A stretch of DNA of 30,628 nt from JACPFN01 sp964406135 (lineage in GTDB: Bacteria; Babelota; Babeliae; Babelales; Chromulinivoraceae). The notes beneath the pieces were generated by a model. The model was not told where the DNA came from, ran no database searches, and worked only from the letters and a program-made list of their open reading frames with translations. Position numbers and translations under genes: made by a program. The DNA is taken from NCBI GenBank assembly GCA_964406135.1, contig CAYOQO010000014.1:1-30628 (forward strand). Reading direction: 5' to 3'. Positions 23,505-30,614 of this stretch are shown piece after piece. Within the stretch, counting starts at the first letter, position 1; each line of letters starts with the position of its first letter.

Positions 23505-24171
23505 AAAATGATTCCTTTAAATAATTTTCTGCTTTTTTATATTCTTTGTGATTTAAAATTTTGATTTCTGCTAAAAATTTTTTCAAATCTGTGGATGAGC
23601 TTTGATCTATTTTTAAACTTTTTTCAAATAATTTGATGTTTTTTTCAATCAAGGATGAAATTTGTTTGCAATCTGGATCATGTAAAAATATCGACATACA
23701 AAGTTGAGCATATAAAGTTATTTGTATGTTCAGACTCAATGGTTCTGCAATTGAATTGGTAAGTTCAATTAAATAATCACTACTTTGAGTTGCAATTACA
23801 TATTGTGCCATTTTTGAAAAACTTGAAGTAATTCCTGGTTTGTGTTCAAACATAATATGCATATTAAGTAATGCATAAAGAGTTTTTTCATTTTCTTGAA
23901 ATGTTATGGCGTATTGATGAGAACTAATGGCTTGTTGAAATTTGCCAAGTTTTTGATACAGGTGCGCTGCTGTGTGATAACGATCAATAGCTGAAAAATC
24001 TTGAAATGCTCGTAAAATATCACCTTCAAGTTGATACGTTAATGCTTCATCTGATATTGAATGCATGAGTAATCTTAAAACAGTTAAAGCTCGTTCTTTT
24101 TCACCGCGTGCTACAAAATCAGCTAATTTGAACCATGCTATGTTGTATGACTCAGAAGTCAAAGTCTTCAT
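23497..24171 (-). CDS. TPR-like helical repeat protein (224 aa)
   Basis: Begins MKTLTSESYNIAWFKLADFV behind GGGAG. Helix pairs typical of tetratricopeptide repeats are seen: ARGEKERALTVLRLLMHSI, then YHTAAHLYQKLGKFQQAISS followed by YAITF, and further degenerate units to about residue 130. There is no signal peptide. TPRs mediate protein-protein contacts. It overlaps dps by eight bases and must be co-expressed with it, so a role in the same stress response is possible but not shown. Confidence 0.7.
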   Translation of the reverse strand: MKTLTSESYNIAWFKLADFVARGEKERALTVLRLLMHSISDEALTYQLEGDILRAFQDFSAIDRYHTAAHLYQKLGKFQQAISSHQYAITFQENEKTLYALLNMHIMFEHKPGITSSFSKMAQYVIATQSSDYLIELTNSIAEPLSLNIQITLYAQLCMSIFLHDPDCKQISSLIEKNIKLFEKSLKIDQSSSTDLKKFLAEIKILNHKEYKKAENYLKESFYE

Positions 24172-24275
24172 CTACTCCCTATCCTTTTTTTACAACTTTT
24201 TTGCGTTGATTGCTGATGCAATGTTGTTAGCTTATGTTTTTTTTTAAAAAAGGAATAGAGTTAATTATTTAGAAT

Positions 24276-24306
24276 AAAAAAGGCATTCATTACGAATGCC
24301 TTTTTT
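24276..24306. terminator. Terminator downstream of the M3 peptidase gene
   Basis: AAAAAAGGCATTC and GAATGCCTTTTTT form a 13-bp stem around ATTAC. Symmetric A- and T-runs let it work on both strands; on the minus strand it follows the stop of the peptidase gene. Confidence 0.88.
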
Positions 24307-24314
24307 GATTGGTA

Positions 24315-26411
24315 TTATTTTAATCCAAGTATTTTGAAAAATGCTTCTTGATTGACTTCGCGTTCTAAAAAATTTTGGGTTAAGGCTATAGCGTCTACAC
24401 TGTCTCCAGCGCTTAGTAACGTTATAGTTTTATTTTGATATTCTTGATTGTAATCATGAGCTTTCATTTCAAAAAACAGATCAAGTGCAATAACTTTGGT
24501 CCAAAGATAACAAAAATATTTTGATACATATCCTGGATTGATTAAATGTCCAAAGGTGGTGTACCAATGGTTATTTTCTTGATATTTAATTAAATTTTTC
24601 CAATTTTGTTCATAAATTGATTTCCAAAGTGCTGATGGATTGTAAGATAAATCATTGTTATTCATAAGTTGTAGTGCAAAAAGCCCAAGCATGCATTGGC
24701 GTGAAATTGAGAACCCTGAGTTAAAATTACGCAGTTTGATTTTTTGTTCTATAATTTCTTGGGGTAATGATTCACCTGTTTGATAATGACTGCTGACAAG
24801 TGCAAGCATTGCAGGTTCATGCATCCATTCTTCAAACATTTGAGATGGAACTTCTACAAAATCTCGAGCAACGCTGGTTCCTGATTGTCCAACATGTTTT
24901 GTTTTTCCTAAAATTTCGTGCATGCCATGGCCGAATTCATGAAAAAATGTTACAACATCATCATGTTTTAAAAGTCCTGGAGTGTCGCCACATGGTTTTG
25001 GAAAGTTACAAATCAGTGTTGCAACGCTTGGTGTGTTTGAACCATTGATGCGATAGGAAGAAATATGTCCAGCGTGGCATGCATGACCATATTTGTTATC
25101 ACGTGGATACAAATCTAAAAAAATATATCCTAAAAGTTCTTGATTATTGGTGCGACGAATTTCAATTAATTGCACGTCTTCATGCCATGACCAGCTTGGT
25201 GTTACTTTGTGAAATGTTAAATTTAAAAAATTTTGATAAATTTTAAAAATTCCTTCAATCACTTGGTCGGTTGGAAAATATTCTGCAATTTTATTTTCAT
25301 CAATATTAAAATGTTTTTTTTGATATATCGTTGCAGCATATCCATAATCCCAAGGATTGAGCGTTCCATCATCATTACACATGATATTTTCAGGTAAATC
25401 TGCTTTAAGTTCATCCAATTCTTTTTGAGCTTTGACTAAAGCTGGACGCAAAATGTTGAATTCAAAATTTTGAACATTTTCAATAGTTTTTGCTGCAGTG
25501 TTTTTTAAATCAAGTGTTGCATAGTTTGCAAAATTAAGAAGCTGTGCAAGTTCATCTTGCTTTTGAACAATTTGTGTGAGCAAAATATCATTTTCTGGGT
25601 ATGCTTTATTGTTTCTTAAAAAATAGATTGCTTTGCGTGTTTTTGCAATACTGCAATTTTCCATAATTTGAATATAGGTTGGAACATCTGTGCCTAAAAT
25701 GTAAAGATCACTATCTTTTTTTAAAGATTGTATAAAGCTTTCGTCAAGTCCTGCAAGATCTGCTTTGCATACGGTTATTTTTGGATTTGAAATGTTAATG
25801 TTATTGCCAAAATCTTGGCGCATTTGTTCAAGCTCTTTTGATGCTTTTTTGATTTTTTCTTGTGTTTCTGCAGGTAAATGAAGTCCTTGTGCTTTAAAGC
25901 TATTGAGAAAATCATTGAAAAGCCGTTGATCTTGTGCATTTAAATTTTTCAGGTTAGGATTTTGATCAGCAAAATTTTGTACTGCTTGGTATAATGCAGG
26001 ATTCATATTCAAATCAATTGCTGCATCTGTTAATACAGTAACTGAATTTTTGAGCATATCTCGTATAGTTTGATCAGGATGAACATACTGTAGCATTTCA
26101 AACATGTTTGCCAGATCTTTGAATTTAAGTGTGGCAACATCTAAAGCTTGAATCGTATTTTCAAAAGTTCGATCTTTGACTGCAATGATAGTATCAATTT
26201 CTTGGTGTGCCAGCGCAATAGCTAATTCTGTCCATTGTTCAATTTCCTGCACAGTCTTTGGATATATTTTTGCTAGTTGCTCAACTGAATCGACAGGTGT
26301 CATAATAAATTTTTTGTAATCGTTAATTTCTTGCTGTGTTACTTGAGCTGTTGTCAGATTGAATAATAACGAAAGCAGTATAGTTGATGTTGCATGTTGT
26401 TTTGAAAACAT
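24315..26411 (-). CDS. Exported M3-family zinc metallopeptidase (oligopeptidase)
   Basis: A 698-aa protein of normal M3 length. The zinc site is HEFGH (residues 491-495) followed by E520, the 25-residue spacing known from thimet oligopeptidase (His477 to Glu502). SSYRINGSNTPS and GQSGTSVARDFVEVPSQMFEEW are further family blocks. M3 enzymes cleave short peptides. The N-terminus (STILLSLLFNLTTAQ) looks like a signal peptide, which would place this normally cytosolic enzyme outside the inner membrane, perhaps to digest host-derived peptides (inference). AAGGA precedes the ATG at 26411. Confidence 0.93.
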   Translation of the reverse strand: MFSKQHATSTILLSLLFNLTTAQVTQQEINDYKKFIMTPVDSVEQLAKIYPKTVQEIEQWTELAIALAHQEIDTIIAVKDRTFENTIQALDVATLKFKDLANMFEMLQYVHPDQTIRDMLKNSVTVLTDAAIDLNMNPALYQAVQNFADQNPNLKNLNAQDQRLFNDFLNSFKAQGLHLPAETQEKIKKASKELEQMRQDFGNNINISNPKITVCKADLAGLDESFIQSLKKDSDLYILGTDVPTYIQIMENCSIAKTRKAIYFLRNNKAYPENDILLTQIVQKQDELAQLLNFANYATLDLKNTAAKTIENVQNFEFNILRPALVKAQKELDELKADLPENIMCNDDGTLNPWDYGYAATIYQKKHFNIDENKIAEYFPTDQVIEGIFKIYQNFLNLTFHKVTPSWSWHEDVQLIEIRRTNNQELLGYIFLDLYPRDNKYGHACHAGHISSYRINGSNTPSVATLICNFPKPCGDTPGLLKHDDVVTFFHEFGHGMHEILGKTKHVGQSGTSVARDFVEVPSQMFEEWMHEPAMLALVSSHYQTGESLPQEIIEQKIKLRNFNSGFSISRQCMLGLFALQLMNNNDLSYNPSALWKSIYEQNWKNLIKYQENNHWYTTFGHLINPGYVSKYFCYLWTKVIALDLFFEMKAHDYNQEYQNKTITLLSAGDSVDAIALTQNFLEREVNQEAFFKILGLK

Positions 26412-26522
26412 GAAAATCCTTTTTTAATATTTTTTAAAAGAATATTTTTTGACACTCTATTTTAGCAAAAAATATAAAAATTGATAAAAATAGTGGTTTG
26501 TTCATTTGCAAATGAAATGAAT

Positions 26523-26591
26523 AAAGGCACGTAGTAAAAATAAAATCATTGATAAATAATGGCTTGTTCATTTCATTTGAAATGAAAATGA
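26523..26591 (-). repeat. Degenerate third copy of the tRNA-linked repeat
   Basis: 26523-26565 matches the core of the two 96-base repeats (AAAGGCACGTAGTAAAAATA, then TCATTGATAAATAATGGCTTG) with about one mismatch. The adjoining palindrome has drifted to a TTCATTT/AAATGAA version. It lacks the tRNA 3' end. Confidence 0.7.
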
Positions 26592-26648
26592 ACAACAGGT
26601 TGCCTTCTTTAAAGGACTGTTGATATTACGACCCTTTGGGTCAAAATA
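26589..26648 (-). pseudogene. Remnant of a second GIY-YIG gene (C-terminal tail only)
   Basis: Read on the minus strand this gives GRNINSPLKKATCCS, aligning with NRRLINKNPLKRSTCYS at the end of the intact gene at 26760. About 21 of 30 bases agree across the best block by eye. It lies at the same position relative to the repeats as the real gene's end does, so it looks like the tail of a deleted duplicate. Confidence 0.55.
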
Positions 26649-26744
26649 TTTAGTGCCAAAGGCACGTAGTAAAAATAAAGTCATTGATAAATAATGGCTT
26701 GCCATTCATTTGCACTGCAAATGAATGGTGCCCAGAGATGGAAT
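26649..26744 (-). repeat. 96-base direct repeat, distal copy (includes tRNA-Phe 3' end)
   Basis: Identical at all 96 positions to 27045-27140. It ends with the last 19 bases of the tRNA-Phe gene including encoded CCA. It contains a 12-bp hairpin CCATTCATTTGC/GCAAATGAATGG (26702-26728) and a GTGCCAAAGGCAC palindrome. Confidence 0.95.
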
Positions 26745-26759
26745 TATTCTACGATAAAT

Positions 26760-27038
26760 CTACGAATAACAGGTCGAACGTTTTAAAGGATTTTTATTAA
26801 TCAATCTTCGATTGAGTAAAATTTTGCCAGAACTCGTTTTTAAATATTTTTCCAATTCTATGGCTAGATATTGATCAGTAAATGCTACGTAGGTTATTAT
26901 TTTCCAAGGCGTATATTTTGCAGTATGTGAAGAATTTCCAGAATTATGCACATTAAGACGTTTACTTAAGTTATTCGTATAACCTACATAAGTTTGATCA
27001 GGAAATGATATTGATTGGAGAATATATACATAAAACAT
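26760..27038 (-). CDS. GIY-YIG endonuclease-domain protein (92 aa)
   Basis: Starts at ATG 27038 (MFYVYILQS); the frame is open up to ATG 27101, but that extension lies inside the repeat. The GIY motif is YVYIL (residues 3-7), YIG is YVG in QTYVGYTNN, then the catalytic Arg in LSKRLNVHN, the catalytic Glu in AIELEKYLKTSSGK and the final Asn in LLNRRL. This is the small single-domain UPF0213/YhbQ type. GIY-YIG domains nick or cut DNA using one metal ion. The gene is bracketed by two identical 96-base repeats that carry the tRNA-Phe end, suggesting a unit duplicated or inserted at the tRNA. Confidence 0.88.
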   Translation of the reverse strand: MFYVYILQSISFPDQTYVGYTNNLSKRLNVHNSGNSSHTAKYTPWKIITYVAFTDQYLAIELEKYLKTSSGKILLNRRLINKNPLKRSTCYS

Positions 27039-27044
27039 AGTTTT

Positions 27045-27140
27045 TTTAGTGCCAAAGGCACGTAGTAAAAATAAAGTCATTGATAAATAATGGCTTGCCA
27101 TTCATTTGCACTGCAAATGAATGGTGCCCAGAGATGGAAT
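27045..27140 (-). repeat. 96-base direct repeat, tRNA-proximal copy
   Basis: Exact copy of 26649-26744. Here the first 19 bases (minus strand) are the true 3' end of tRNA-Phe. It ends six bases before the GIY-YIG start codon, so it also forms that gene's leader. Confidence 0.95.
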
Positions 27141-27196
27141 CGAACCACCGACACTGTGCTCTTCAGGCACATGCTCTACCACTGAGCTACCTGGGC
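27122..27196 (-). tRNA. tRNA-Phe (GAA)
   Basis: A full cloverleaf on the minus strand: acceptor GCCCAGG/TCTGGGC, D stem GCTC/GAGC, anticodon stem TGTGC/GCACA with loop CTGAAGA (anticodon GAA, positions 34-36), variable loop GTGTC, T arm GGTGG-TTCGATT-CCATC, discriminator A and an encoded CCA. All stems pair with only G-T wobbles. The 3' end is duplicated at 26726-26744. Confidence 0.95.
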
Positions 27197-27259
27197 TTTT
27201 GAATTTTTAGAGTCAATTGAATTGAAAAAAGAACGATTTTTTTGATCAATACGATATAC

Positions 27260-27289
27260 AGAATAACTATCAGTAAGCTGTTTGTCAAG
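27260..27289 (-). promoter_or_regulatory. Promoter candidate of tRNA-Phe
   Basis: On the minus strand TTGACA (27289-27284), 18 bases, TATTCT (27265-27260), about 60 bases before the tRNA. The -10 hexamer and spacing equal those of the candidates at 5631 and 7086. Confidence 0.5.
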
Positions 27290-27328
27290 CAAGATAAAGT
27301 ATTTAAGAAAAATTAAAAATTATCAAAA

Positions 27329-27790
27329 TTATGCTGGTTTTGGTAAATAAAGATCTGCAGGAAATGTATTTTTTAATGCTTCTCTTTGTTCATTATATTT
27401 TTGCTTAAGATAATTTTGATCGTAAATTTGTCCATAATGTTGATCATATTTCATGCCTGAGTCAAAAAATTTTGAATAACCTATTTTTTTAGGTTGCCCT
27501 AATTTTGTGTGAGCTTCGCACGATTCGCCTTCCAAGCATGCACGTTGATAGTACGGTTCATAATCTGGTTTTGCAAAATATCCAAGTTCTGTTGTGAAAT
27601 GTCCTGATTGTAGTTCTTGAGGATTATATTTGCGTAATGCATTATTTTCTTGTTGGGATTCTGTTGATATTTCATGTAAACATTCAGGACAATCAAAAAA
27701 ACCTGCAGCTGCTGCATCAGCTCCCATTTCCGCTTTTAAATGAGCGCCAGTATCACTGTCTTTGCCTTTAATTTTTGATGTTTGATATTC
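27329..27790 (-). pseudogene. C-terminal part of a split exported metalloprotease, beyond an in-frame stop
   Basis: The frame continues without a break after the TAA at 27791-27793: EYQTSKIKGKDSDTGAH, then AEMGADAAAAGFFDCPEC, to the stop at 27329. ATG 27727 lies inside this conserved-looking stretch and has no convincing ribosome site, so it is an unlikely true start (it would give 132 aa). AEMGAD supplies an ExxxD motif, the expected third zinc ligand of M48-type proteases, which the upstream fragment lacks. Four Cys follow (DCPEC, ACLEGESCEAH). Either the gene is inactivated by one nonsense change, the base is a sequencing error, or the stop is read through at low level. Confidence 0.7.
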
Positions 27791-28480
27791 TTAAAGGCTT
27801 GATAATTTATAACTGTCAGGATAATGATGAATTTGCTTTACATGTTCAAGCTCATGAACTAAAACGCGTATGATTTGAAAAGCATTCCAGCTGGAATAAT
27901 CTGCATTGATGATAATACAATTATATTGTGGTAAATATGTAGCATCAGCATTGAGTGAAAAATTATCATGTACTTGTTCAATACGCAATTGAATATTTTC
28001 TGTGATTTTTAAACGTTCTTTAATTTTTAAAAATAAAGTATGTAAGTGCGGAGCGGCGATTTCTGCTGGGTCAGAGTTTAAAAATCTTTGTTCTGATTTC
28101 AGATCTTCTTTTTGAATGTTTTCATCTGGAAACATGTTTGAAGGTTGTGCAGTCTTTTTTTCAAGTTCTCTGGTGCTTATGTTGATTGCAGCACCAGCAC
28201 CAAGTCCTGTAAAATATTTTAATTTTTTATTTTGATACCACTTTGATTGGTTTGAAGAATTTTGATTTTGCTGTTCTTGAACCACTTTGGCTAAGGATTG
28301 ATTTGATTGCTCAACAGGAATTTGGACGGTAGTTTTTGGTGTTGGTTGTTGTGAGTTGTTTGCAAATTGAGTATTGGTTACAGAAATAGGCAATTTTGTG
28401 GTTGCAGATCGCATGGTAAAAATGTTTGCTGGGATGGCAGTGAGCATGAACATTGAAATACGCAAAATCTGACGACTCAT
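27791..28480 (-). CDS. N-terminal part of the split exported metalloprotease (229 aa)
   Basis: Starts at ATG 28480 behind GAGGGGA (an in-frame TTG at 28495 is less likely). Signal peptide MSRQILRISMFMLTAIPANIF. A Gln/Asn/Pro-rich linker is followed by a hydrophobic Gly/Ala segment (YFTGLGAGAAINIS), then a catalytic-domain start with YNCIIINADYSSW and the zinc motif HELEH (209-213). It stops at TAA 27791 with LSSL, only 17 residues after HELEH, before any third zinc ligand, which appears 38 residues after H213 in the continuing frame. As read, the product should not bind zinc fully. The fold resembles M48-like HExxH...ExxxD proteases; the assignment rests on motifs. Confidence 0.7.
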   Translation of the reverse strand: MSRQILRISMFMLTAIPANIFTMRSATTKLPISVTNTQFANNSQQPTPKTTVQIPVEQSNQSLAKVVQEQQNQNSSNQSKWYQNKKLKYFTGLGAGAAINISTRELEKKTAQPSNMFPDENIQKEDLKSEQRFLNSDPAEIAAPHLHTLFLKIKERLKITENIQLRIEQVHDNFSLNADATYLPQYNCIIINADYSSWNAFQIIRVLVHELEHVKQIHHYPDSYKLSSL

Positions 28481-28556
28481 AAAAATTCCCCTCAATTTTA
28501 TCAGGATCGATAAAGATAGTGTATGCGTTTGTATCGCATGAAATCAATGATTTTTG

Positions 28557-28590
28557 ATAAAAAAAAAGGCATCCAGAGTATGGATGCCTT
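28557..28590 (-). terminator. Terminator of the Cys-rich protein gene
   Basis: On the minus strand AAAGGCATCC pairs with GGATGCCTTT around ATACTCT, followed by a run of Ts. It lies 20 bases after the stop at 28611. Confidence 0.85.
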
Positions 28591-28610
28591 TCATCATGAA
28601 ATTATAATTT

Positions 28611-28991
28611 TTATGCACAAGCCTTTGCGATACAATCTTGGCATGCTTTGATTGCATCTTTACATGCTTGAGCGCAATCTTTGCACACAGTTTTGCAATC
28701 GCCATCTGAGCTGCCACCGCTTGCAGCATCAGCACAGGCATTAGATTTTTCAACTGCTTTTTCGCAAGCTTTAATACATGCATTGCACACGTCGTTGCAT
28801 GCAGCATTTTTGCAACTTGCTACGTGAGCGCGACAAGCTTCAATTGTTTTTTTACATGCGGAAGCTGCATCACGTGCTGCAGGGATACAATGATTTTTTG
28901 GAATTTCGCCTTTGACAAACTTGTCACACACGCCTGCGCATGCGCCAAGTTTTTGCATTGAAAATTTACAAGCTTCTTTGACATTTGACAT
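28611..28991 (-). CDS. Cys-rich four-helix-bundle copper-storage-like protein (126 aa)
   Basis: Starts at ATG 28991 behind AAGGAG. It contains 19 Cys in 126 residues, mostly spaced every three or four residues along Ala/Lys-rich helices (KEACKFSMQKLGACAGVC; CNDVCNACIKACEKA; CKTVCKDCAQACKDAIKACQ). This fits the DUF326/Csp family, in which Cys line the inside of a four-helix bundle and store many Cu(I) ions. There is no signal peptide, as in cytosolic Csp3. A short Gly/Ser loop (SGGSSDGD) separates the last helices. Copper binding is inferred from the pattern. Confidence 0.85.
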   Translation of the reverse strand: MSNVKEACKFSMQKLGACAGVCDKFVKGEIPKNHCIPAARDAASACKKTIEACRAHVASCKNAACNDVCNACIKACEKAVEKSNACADAASGGSSDGDCKTVCKDCAQACKDAIKACQDCIAKACA

Positions 28992-29056
28992 AAACAACTC
29001 CTTTTTTTTAGTTGGTCAATTGTTTGCATCCTAAAATGCATGTAACTTTTGTCAAC

Positions 29057-29296
29057 TCAGGATTGTGCACGTAAAGTTCTTTCGGGGCATTTCATAATTC
29101 GATACATTTGCATGCTTAGAAGTACAGCTTGTTCCTGCTTTTCAGAAAAAGAATCGGGATATCTTAATCCAGCTTCTAAAGTTTCAATAATTTTATTTCG
29201 TAATTCTAAACATGCTGCTTGATCAGTTGTGCTGTAATTTTGTTGGAATGAACAACTGAGCATGAAAGTAAAAAGTATTGTTTTAATTTTAAACAT
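29057..29296 (-). CDS. Small exported protein (79 aa)
   Basis: Signal peptide MFKIKTILFTFMLSCSFQQN with a Cys near its end. The mature part is a short helical domain (ACLELRNKIIETLEAGLRYP; KQEQAVLLSMQMYRIMKCPE) with two further Cys. Its ribosome site (AGGAG) overlaps the TAG of the upstream gene, and the ATG lies eight bases after that stop, so the two are coupled. No family is recognised. Confidence 0.6.
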   Translation of the reverse strand: MFKIKTILFTFMLSCSFQQNYSTTDQAACLELRNKIIETLEAGLRYPDSFSEKQEQAVLLSMQMYRIMKCPERTLRAQS

Positions 29297-29304
29297 AAAA
29301 GCTC

Positions 29305-29874
29305 CTATTTTTTTGATGCTTTGGCTGGAGTGCTCGATGTATTGGATGTTGTTGATGGCGCCACAATGACTGAAGGCTGTACGCCGAACACGCGCACTTG
29401 ATCTTCAATTCCATCTAAACGAGAAATTTCGTATCTTTTGCCGGTCGCTGAATACATAAAAGCATCAACTAAATTAACATGTTTTCTTTTGTTCAAATAC
29501 AGTGGGTGATATAAAAAATATGCATGAGAGTTTAAAATATATTGTAATTCTTGAGAATGTTTTTCTTTATTTTGGTCATCAAGGCTGTTGTACGCATGAA
29601 TTGCTTGCAGTGTTGCATTGTGAATGCGGGTATCAGTAAACACCCAATTTTCGAGTTTGCGCTTGGCAATATGAGAAACTATTGCTTGTTCAATGCTTGG
29701 CAAGGTCATGTCTGATGATAATAATTTGCCCAATAGACACACAGGAAATATGGTAGTTTTTGGTTGGCTATAAGAAAAAGTTGGTGCAGATGATGCGTTT
29801 GAAAAATTTGTGAAAATTGTTTGATAATTGATAAAAATACAGATGAGTAAAAAGATTTTTTTGATTTGATTCAT
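29305..29874 (-). CDS. Exported protein of unknown function (189 aa)
   Basis: Starts at ATG 29874 behind AAGGA; an in-frame ATG at 29898 has no ribosome site. Signal peptide MNQIKKIFLLICIFINYQTIF. The mature part is helical and aromatic (IHNATLQAIHAYNSLDDQNK; YILNSHAYFLYHPLYLNKRK) and ends in a Ser/Thr/Pro/Lys-rich tail. No motif is recognised. It is followed directly by the 79-aa exported gene on the same strand. Confidence 0.65.
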   Translation of the reverse strand: MNQIKKIFLLICIFINYQTIFTNFSNASSAPTFSYSQPKTTIFPVCLLGKLLSSDMTLPSIEQAIVSHIAKRKLENWVFTDTRIHNATLQAIHAYNSLDDQNKEKHSQELQYILNSHAYFLYHPLYLNKRKHVNLVDAFMYSATGKRYEISRLDGIEDQVRVFGVQPSVIVAPSTTSNTSSTPAKASKK

Positions 29875-29945
29875 AAAAATATCCTTAAGATGAAACATGA
29901 ATATATTTTGGATCAGAGTATCTCACTGCTGATGATCAAATGCAA

Positions 29946-30614
29946 TCATTTAATTAATTTTTCTTTAATGATTTTTGCACATTGCGCAATCGACATTTTG
30001 CCGGTGTTGATAAAACAATCATATTTTTTTAACAATAATGGTGCAATGTATACAATATTTTGATCTTGATTAAAATATTGACGAATAATTTTTTTTAGTT
30101 CTGAATTTATAAAAAATCTGTAACTTTTTTTTAATTTTTCTTTATGTAATGCATCAATGTAAGATTCATTTTTTTTCACAGTTTTGTATTTATGACAAAA
30201 TTCTGTAAAGACTGCTTTTAAAGCACGATGATTTTTTGCATTATCTTCGCAATTTCTGCTGTTGACATGTTCAATCAATTTTTCAGGTGAGCAGTAAATT
30301 AAACAGACAACAGTTGTTATATTTTCAGCATGATCGATTAAAAATTTTGCATCATGTGTGTCAATGATCACATTATAACCTTGTGAAAGTTGTTGATTAA
30401 CCTCATTCCAAAGCATGCGATTTTTGTTGATTGTTGCAAACCTATTGCTGGCAATATATTTCCAATTTCCGGGTAAAATGTTTAAGAGCTCTGCGCTTAT
30501 TGAAGTTTTACCTGCAGATGAGCAACCGTACAAAATGATGAGGGTATTTTGTGCAAAAAAAGTATGATTTTGCAATAAAATAAATAGCAATAACATTTTT
30601 TTAATAAATTTCAT
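29946..30614 (-). CDS. P-loop kinase-like protein with signal peptide (222 aa)
   Basis: Starts at ATG 30614 behind AAGGGGA. Residues 1-21 (KKMLLLFILLQNHTFFAQ) form a signal peptide. Walker A is GCSSAGKTS (residues 30-38), directly after a beta strand (TLIILY), and the next strand ends in NVIIDTHDAKF with an Asp that could help bind Mg. VCLIYCSPEKLIEHVNSRN resembles the lid region. The layout matches chloramphenicol phosphotransferase-like or zeta-toxin-like P-loop kinases. An ATP-using enzyme with an export signal is odd in the periplasm and suggests delivery into a host cell (inference). Substrate unknown. Confidence 0.72.
   Translation of the reverse strand: MKFIKKMLLLFILLQNHTFFAQNTLIILYGCSSAGKTSISAELLNILPGNWKYIASNRFATINKNRMLWNEVNQQLSQGYNVIIDTHDAKFLIDHAENITTVVCLIYCSPEKLIEHVNSRNCEDNAKNHRALKAVFTEFCHKYKTVKKNESYIDALHKEKLKKSYRFFINSELKKIIRQYFNQDQNIVYIAPLLLKKYDCFINTGKMSIAQCAKIIKEKLIK

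Larger units (their letters stand above)
26412..26759. other. Intergenic remnant region of a tandem GIY-YIG array
   Basis: Holds a degraded repeat (26523-26591), the tail of a lost GIY-YIG gene (26589-26648) and a full repeat (26649-26744), each described separately. Further palindromes are TTCATTTGCAAATGAA (26510-26525) and GACCCTTTGGGTC (26630-26642). No intact gene. Confidence 0.7.

Noticed and set aside
26500..27140. Repeats with similar spacing that could suggest a CRISPR array
   Set aside because: Only three long unequal copies, with genes or gene remnants between them, and no cas genes.
27791..27793. Recoding of TAA as a sense codon
   Set aside because: Many clear genes here (typA, prfA and others) end at TAA at the expected family length, so TAA is a normal stop.
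28544..28807. An 87-codon minus-strand frame inside the Cys-rich gene
   Set aside because: Out-of-frame shadow of the copper-storage-like gene, running through its terminator.
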